Part shown: in pieces, positions 56,582 to 61,205 of the stretch | How the letters are laid out: each line of letters opens with the position of its first letter | Position numbering within the stretch: position 1 is the first letter of the stretch | Origin: Cudoniella acicularis | Taxonomy: Eukaryota; Ascomycota; Leotiomycetes; Helotiales; Helotiaceae | DNA length: 61,205 nucleotides | Direction: 5' to 3' | Assembly: GCA_013054445.1 (NCBI GenBank) | Contig: JAAMPI010000135.1 | Span: forward strand, 1-61,205 | The notes under the pieces: model-generated | The model's database searches: none | Told to the model about the DNA's origin: nothing | Seen by the model: the letters and a program-made list of their open reading frames with translations, nothing else | Translations under genes and position numbers: made by a program

Positions 56582-57870
56582 GTTGGAGAGCAGAGCGGTG
56601 AAATGAATGTTTCGAGATTGAGTTCCGAGGTGGGAATGCGTACTTCGTATTGAGTAGAAGAGCTTGGATGGTTTTCGGACGAGTGTCGCGTGGTTTGATT
56701 TTGAGATAAGAAATTAAAGAGGTCGGGAGTATTCGGGCGGGGTAATTTTCTTCGCCACCGACGGCACGCTATTGGCCCGGCCTGACAATGGTCTCAGATG
56801 CGGTTATAAATAACTGCCCAACCAAATTCGGGTAATTACAAGTAAGACATAGATTTATAAGTAAGGTATCACGAAGACAGAGACAGAGACAATTCAAATA
56901 ATTACTGTTGTCTGCACTAGACATCATGGAATTCAAATATCCTTTCTAAATTCTCAGTTATTTGTAAGGTAAATTTGAGTCTTTTTTAAAGATTATTAAA
57001 AACATAATAAAATTTAGTTCTTTTACTAAAATAAATTTACTTTAAGGAGAGTTGTGTTTTCGTAGGGGACACAAGTAGAGCTAGGATACGCTAAAATACA
57101 GGGGACTACTGGATAGCTTATAGTGTGCTGCCCACTGTAAATTAGCACCCATAGCCTGAAGACTCGCATGACTGGCATCACAACTTCAGGGTAACAAATT
57201 TAGAAACAGATCAAAAATAGTAGGTTTTCACTGGGATATTATTTTTTGATCTATCCGCAATGATGCTGTTCGTATATTTATATGGTAAAGGAAATGATGT
57301 AAGTGCGAAATAATCGGCACCTAGCCGCTGGAAACCGAACTCACTGAAATTCTTGGGGTGGTCGCTAATTTCTAGCGGTCGATGCGCTGTAAATTCGGAT
57401 GCGCGCTACTAAGTACCCTGTAATATTTGGCGGCATCATTTCGTAACTGCGTACGGCCAGATTGTCAATTTCTGCTATGACATTTAATTCCCCTAGAGTT
57501 TATCATAGCGTCATACTAGTATTACTATGCCATGTTAGTGATTTTTCTACTTACCTGGGAGCATATTATTTTGTTGTGTGTGCGATCCTAGGTTCCATAT
57601 GCTAAGCGAGGCAGAAAGGGGGAGACGTTGCGCGTTGTGAGGGGGAATCAATTTGAATAATTATTTTTGCCAGTCGAGGATGACGAAATAAGTAAGATAG
57701 CTTGTACTATATTCATGTGGTAATAATTAAATGCTATATTGGATTTATCTATCGAAAACATTTAACGAACAGGGGAGAGTAGAGGCGTGTGGGAAGAAAC
57801 CATAATTAGCAGAGACTTTAGAATTGATGTTGCTCTTGGAAACTAAAATGATAACTCAAAACTGCCTTTT
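56582..57870. other. intergenic, AT-rich
   Basis: About 1.3 kb. No gene supported. 56940-57060 is strongly AT-rich. I found no element ends. Confidence 0.4.
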
Positions 57871-58873
57871 TCAGGGCCTCAAGTCTCTGAAGACCCCTAC
57901 AAAGGCTTTTGAGCCCACACAACTCGCAGCGGGTTTATCTGCCTCGCGCTCGATGAACTCTTTCTTCAAGTCTTCAACAAGAGTTTCAAGCTTTTCCTCT
58001 TAGAGCGGTCGGGTTGAGGCCGGGAGTGCTAGATCCATGCTTAGCAATCGCAGGACACAAAACTTAATGTTAAGGAACAATCCCTGGGGACTTACACTTG
58101 GCAAACCCAACCAGCCCCGCAGCAGACACAGCGATAGAATACACGCCCCTCTTTGCAAGTTCCATATCTGGATTACTTGCGCCTATCTAAGCAGAGAGAA
58201 CAAGCTCTTGCACGTTCACAAACCCCACTTCTTTCAGCCATCCCGACATTTGCTGCACAAACCCAGAAGCACCAACAGCCGCAAAACAATCATTCATTAG
58301 CTGCACATAATTCCGCATAACAGGACCCTCGCGTTCGGAAAGCACGTTTTCTTCCTCGGTCAACTGAACCTAGCTTCCTGGCTTGACTAATTCAGCAAGG
58401 TTTTGCACGGCTGCCTGTCTGCTAGGACCTACTGCTGCCAAACACAAGCTCTGGCGTACGAAATCGAAGCTGTTATGCCATTCGGCTGGCCAAGGCTTGT
58501 TGATATTTTGCACTTGGTAGGTTATTCCTACGGGAGGATTGGAAGGGAATTTTGTGGGGTCGATATCTGTGCCGACAAAGATATGAACTGGCGGGGTTGG
58601 GTGTGTTGATTGAAGGTCTTGGATGCAGGTCCCTAGGAGATGCACGTTAGACTTCACTCACGCTTTCTGTCCGTATAACATCGTAAATGGCCCCTCGGAA
58701 TTCTTACCATCAACCGTCGTAGAGTCGATAATGCGCAGCGGGTCAGTCGAGAGATCAAGAGATGCTAGAAAGAGTTCCCCCATTGCATCTTTGATCAGCT
58801 CATGCTGGTTTTACAACCGACTCATCTCCTCCTCACTAGCCATGAAATAGTTATTTTTCGTTGAGGTAGCCAT
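57871..58873 (-). pseudogene. SAM-dependent methyltransferase, disrupted
   Basis: Starts MATSTKNNYFMASEEEMSRL at ATG 58873, with a TAA at 58811-58813 at a Gln-like position. Then comes DPLRIIDSTTVDG and a GT-AG intron (ending at the CTAG just before the GGACC near 58634). The class I methyltransferase core follows: VHIFVGTDIDPTKFPSNPP, NINKPWPAEWHNSFD, QNLAELVKPG, a TAG at 58370-58372 where Trp is expected, RNYVQLMNDCFAAVG and a TAG at 58187-58189. A second intron probably lies near 58095. The end is KLETLVEDLKKEFIERE with another TAA close by, then TGA at 57871. Resembles fungal secondary-metabolite methyltransferases. Most stops fit C to T or G to A change. Confidence 0.72.
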
Positions 58874-59477
58874 GGTTTGTTGCAGTTGTTTCTAAAACTT
58901 TAACTGATAAATCATAAAAGAAAGCAAGAGTGGGATAGACAGGAAGGCACGAAGAGGGTACATGAAACAAGTAATAAAAAATGATAAAGGGAAAAACAGC
59001 ATGGTTGGGTTGGAAGTTGGCTGGGCTGATGGGCTTGATTTGTTGGATCACGCCCAAAAGTGCAGTCCCTAGAGGTTAGTTGGACATTTTGGAATGTTTG
59101 AGCGGCCCATGCAAAATATCGTGAGCAGACAGAGGGTTTAGAACATCGTTCTCCGTAGACTATTTTGATTTCAGTCCAAAGAAAAAAAGATTGGAATAGG
59201 TTAACAACATGCACGCCTAGCTAAGTAGGTGCTTCAGTTGGTCTTGTGATGGAAGCATCAAAAGACTAACACTCAATTACGTTGCAAGTACGGAATGAAA
59301 GAATGCACTTTGGGTTTACTTTCATTTGTGTCACGAAAAGTAATTGCTTTTATTTTCCTAAATTGGTTATCACTCCAACAATATCCGCTCGGCTGTGGCT
59401 TCCACTTTCTTAACTCTCGACTTAACAACCGAACTCGTCCTCCTAACCATCTGGTCCGCCTCGTCAATTAAGCTCGT
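58874..59477. other. intergenic
   Basis: Between the dead methyltransferase and the peroxiredoxin-like gene. No gene supported; includes the 3' UTR of the latter. Confidence 0.4.
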
Positions 59478-60134
59478 TTACTCAGAGCCAGCCAAAGCAT
59501 CAATCCACTCCAATGTAACTGAGGGCTCAATCCTCTTGGTGTAGTCAGGGTTGATATAAGTGTTACGAACCACACCCTTGCCATCAACCAAAAGCGTCGC
59601 AGGAACTGGAACCACATATGAATCATCCCCATTGGCTGCCAGCAAATCATGACCAAAAGATTTCAAAACCGGACGCATTGGATCTGGCATTGGGAAGAGA
59701 ATGCCCAACTCCTTCGCAAATTTGTTTCCAACATCCGAAAGAACCTGAAACTTCAATTCGTTTTTCTCCACTGTCGAAAGAGATGTATTCGGGAGTTCCG
59801 GAGTGATGGCAACGAGCGTCACGCCCTTGGCTTTGAAGTCATCGAGGCGCTTTTGCAGGGCTTGAAGAGCGAGGTTGCAGAAGGGACACCATTCCCCGCG
59901 GTAGAAAGTGATGAGGAGGGGTCCCTTGGAGAGGAGACTGGCGCTGGTAACGACTTCGCCGACGGCGTTGCTGAGGCTGAAGGCGGGGAGTTTGTCACCG
60001 ACTTGGATCGCGAGGGAGGGGTCGAATGCCTTTTGGAAACCCTGCTTCGATGAGTTGATGACTTCAAGTACGGGTTGAGGGGCGTTCTTTTGGAAGCCAT
60101 CATAAACGGCGGCAAGTTGAGTGGTAAGAGACAT
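59478..60134 (-). CDS. peroxiredoxin-like AhpC/TSA family protein
   Basis: Single exon. I start at the ATG at 60134 (MSLTTQLAAVYDGF), because the upstream extension has no ATG; length 218 residues. The fold signature is IQVGDKLPAFSLSNAVGEVV, then LLITFYRGEWCPFCNLALQAL with a CxxC (Cys-Pro-Phe-Cys) active site. FQVLSDVGNKFAKELGI and PVPATLLVDGKGVVRNTYI follow, as in the thioredoxin-fold AhpC/TSA group. It probably reduces peroxides or disulphides; physiological partner unknown. No targeting signal seen, so likely cytosolic. Intact and well formed. Confidence 0.85.
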   Translation of the reverse strand: MSLTTQLAAVYDGFQKNAPQPVLEVINSSKQGFQKAFDPSLAIQVGDKLPAFSLSNAVGEVVTSASLLSKGPLLITFYRGEWCPFCNLALQALQKRLDDFKAKGVTLVAITPELPNTSLSTVEKNELKFQVLSDVGNKFAKELGILFPMPDPMRPVLKSFGHDLLAANGDDSYVVPVPATLLVDGKGVVRNTYINPDYTKRIEPSVTLEWIDALAGSE

Positions 60135-61205
60135 TTTCGAGAATTGCAAGGAAGTTAAGCAGAAATTGACTGGAGTCTGGATTGAGGGGAAACTGAAGGC
60201 TTGGGTTAAAGAACTTGAGAGTCTAGATGATGAAGAGTGAGTGAAGGAGTGAATTTCGAGCGAGAAATGAGGACTTTTATAATAGGTTAGTTTTCTGTAG
60301 AATCAAAAATGCGAATTATAACCATCTCCGACTTCATGCGAAATCGAGCGAGAATCACGGGGGTGGAGGAATTAAATGTTAAGATAAGCCAATGAGACGG
60401 TGCAAATGAGTCGCCGACAGTGCAGAACTTCCCCAACCATTGGAGTAACCACTTCGGAAACGGATGTACATATATCCGGGGTGTTATTACTGGCTGGGTT
60501 TGGGCGATCTAGAGCGAGTTCGTCCGCACTAGTCCGAGGTGATGATTCAGCCCCCATTTAATTACTAAGTAGCGTAGAAGTGAATGCTTTCTGCACAAGT
60601 GGGGTGAAGGCGGTAATGCTCCGTTCCCTGGTCCTTTTTTTTATTGGCTTTCGTATGACTTTGGCGATTTGAGGGTTCGCTGACGTGATGTGACGGATCC
60701 CCCTTTTCTTGTCGCTTCGTAACTAGTTCCCGACTAAATCACGGTGCCTATGGTAATTCTAGGAATGCCTAGGATAGAGAGTAACAAATGTACTGTACAC
60801 TTATTGAATGGGAATTCGTAATATGGAGTAAGCTTTTCCACTTGGAAGCTGCAGTCAAAATAGACAGTCACGATTAGTGACGAAAATTAAATTTCAGGAC
60901 AGTAAACAATCTCAAAGTTTAGAAGAGAAGGCTGAACCGAATTGCACTTGTTTGTTCAGGTGAGGTTGTTTTCCCGTGGTGCGTTCATCCCACAATAAAG
61001 GGGGTAACTGTTTCGCGAAGAATTTAAGGGGGGGAGGTAACCAGGACTTCGCAACTTCATAAATTATTATCAACAAAACAAATCTCTAATATTTCAGAGT
61101 TAGTCGATCACATGCGAAATCTTTAATTACCCAAATTTATAGATCGAATAGGAGGGACAGGAGTGACTGAATATTTTCAAATGGGGTTCCATGAATTGAT
61201 AGACA
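60135..61205. other. promoter side of the peroxiredoxin-like gene, then intergenic to window end
   Basis: The first 150 bases are the likely 5' leader and promoter. Beyond that no gene is supported up to the window edge. Confidence 0.4.

Overview
The window looks like the genome of a filamentous ascomycete (Pezizomycotina, most likely Leotiomycetes). Genes carry short spliceosomal introns with CTNAC-type branch points. Fungus-specific families are present (HET, PTH11-like receptor, Zn2Cys6 regulator, MRH4). There is a long TA-rich tract and a transposon whose reading frame is broken only by TAG/TAA codons, both typical of repeat-induced point mutation (RIP). All functional calls are from reading the sequence; no database search was run.

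Layout. 1-2240 is a RIP-eroded TA-rich block. 2240-5900 holds repeats and gene fragments. 5909-10815 carries a secreted PLC-like phosphodiesterase, a GFA/CENP-V family protein with a frameshift, and a broken Ser/Thr-rich GPI-type surface protein. 10800-12885 is low-complexity, repetitive sequence. 12886-14988 is an intact two-exon HET-domain gene. 15924-18890 holds a RIP-killed pogo/Fot1-like transposase and a decayed C2H2 zinc-finger gene. 20828-21091 is a solo LTR. 

22000-33829 is a well-preserved housekeeping block: MRH4, NIP7 and NOC3 (the last two divergent from a 164-bp gap), a small membrane protein, a seven-exon PTH11-like receptor and a MYND zinc-finger protein. 

From 34500 to about 58900 the region is accessory and largely decayed. 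It contains a broken secreted protein, the 3' end of an NRPS (partial C, then A, T and reductase domains) with several stops and frameshifts, a HET-protein tail, a Zn2Cys6 regulator with one frameshift, a dead DUF8021-type secreted protein, one intact eight-exon secreted GMC oxidoreductase, a second broken GMC oxidoreductase fused head-to-head with a glycosyltransferase fragment, and a dead SAM methyltransferase. This assortment could be the remains of a secondary-metabolite cluster, but that is inference. A peroxiredoxin-like gene closes the window.

Two mobile elements can be delimited exactly: a 314-bp hAT-type MITE (49910-50223, 8-bp target duplication) and a solo LTR (20828-21091, 5-bp duplication). 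A GCTCAGG-rich dispersed repeat occurs three times, two of them at the broken ends of gene fragments. Several frameshifts fall on homopolymers, and the window contains two N bases, so some 'pseudogenes' may be assembly errors.
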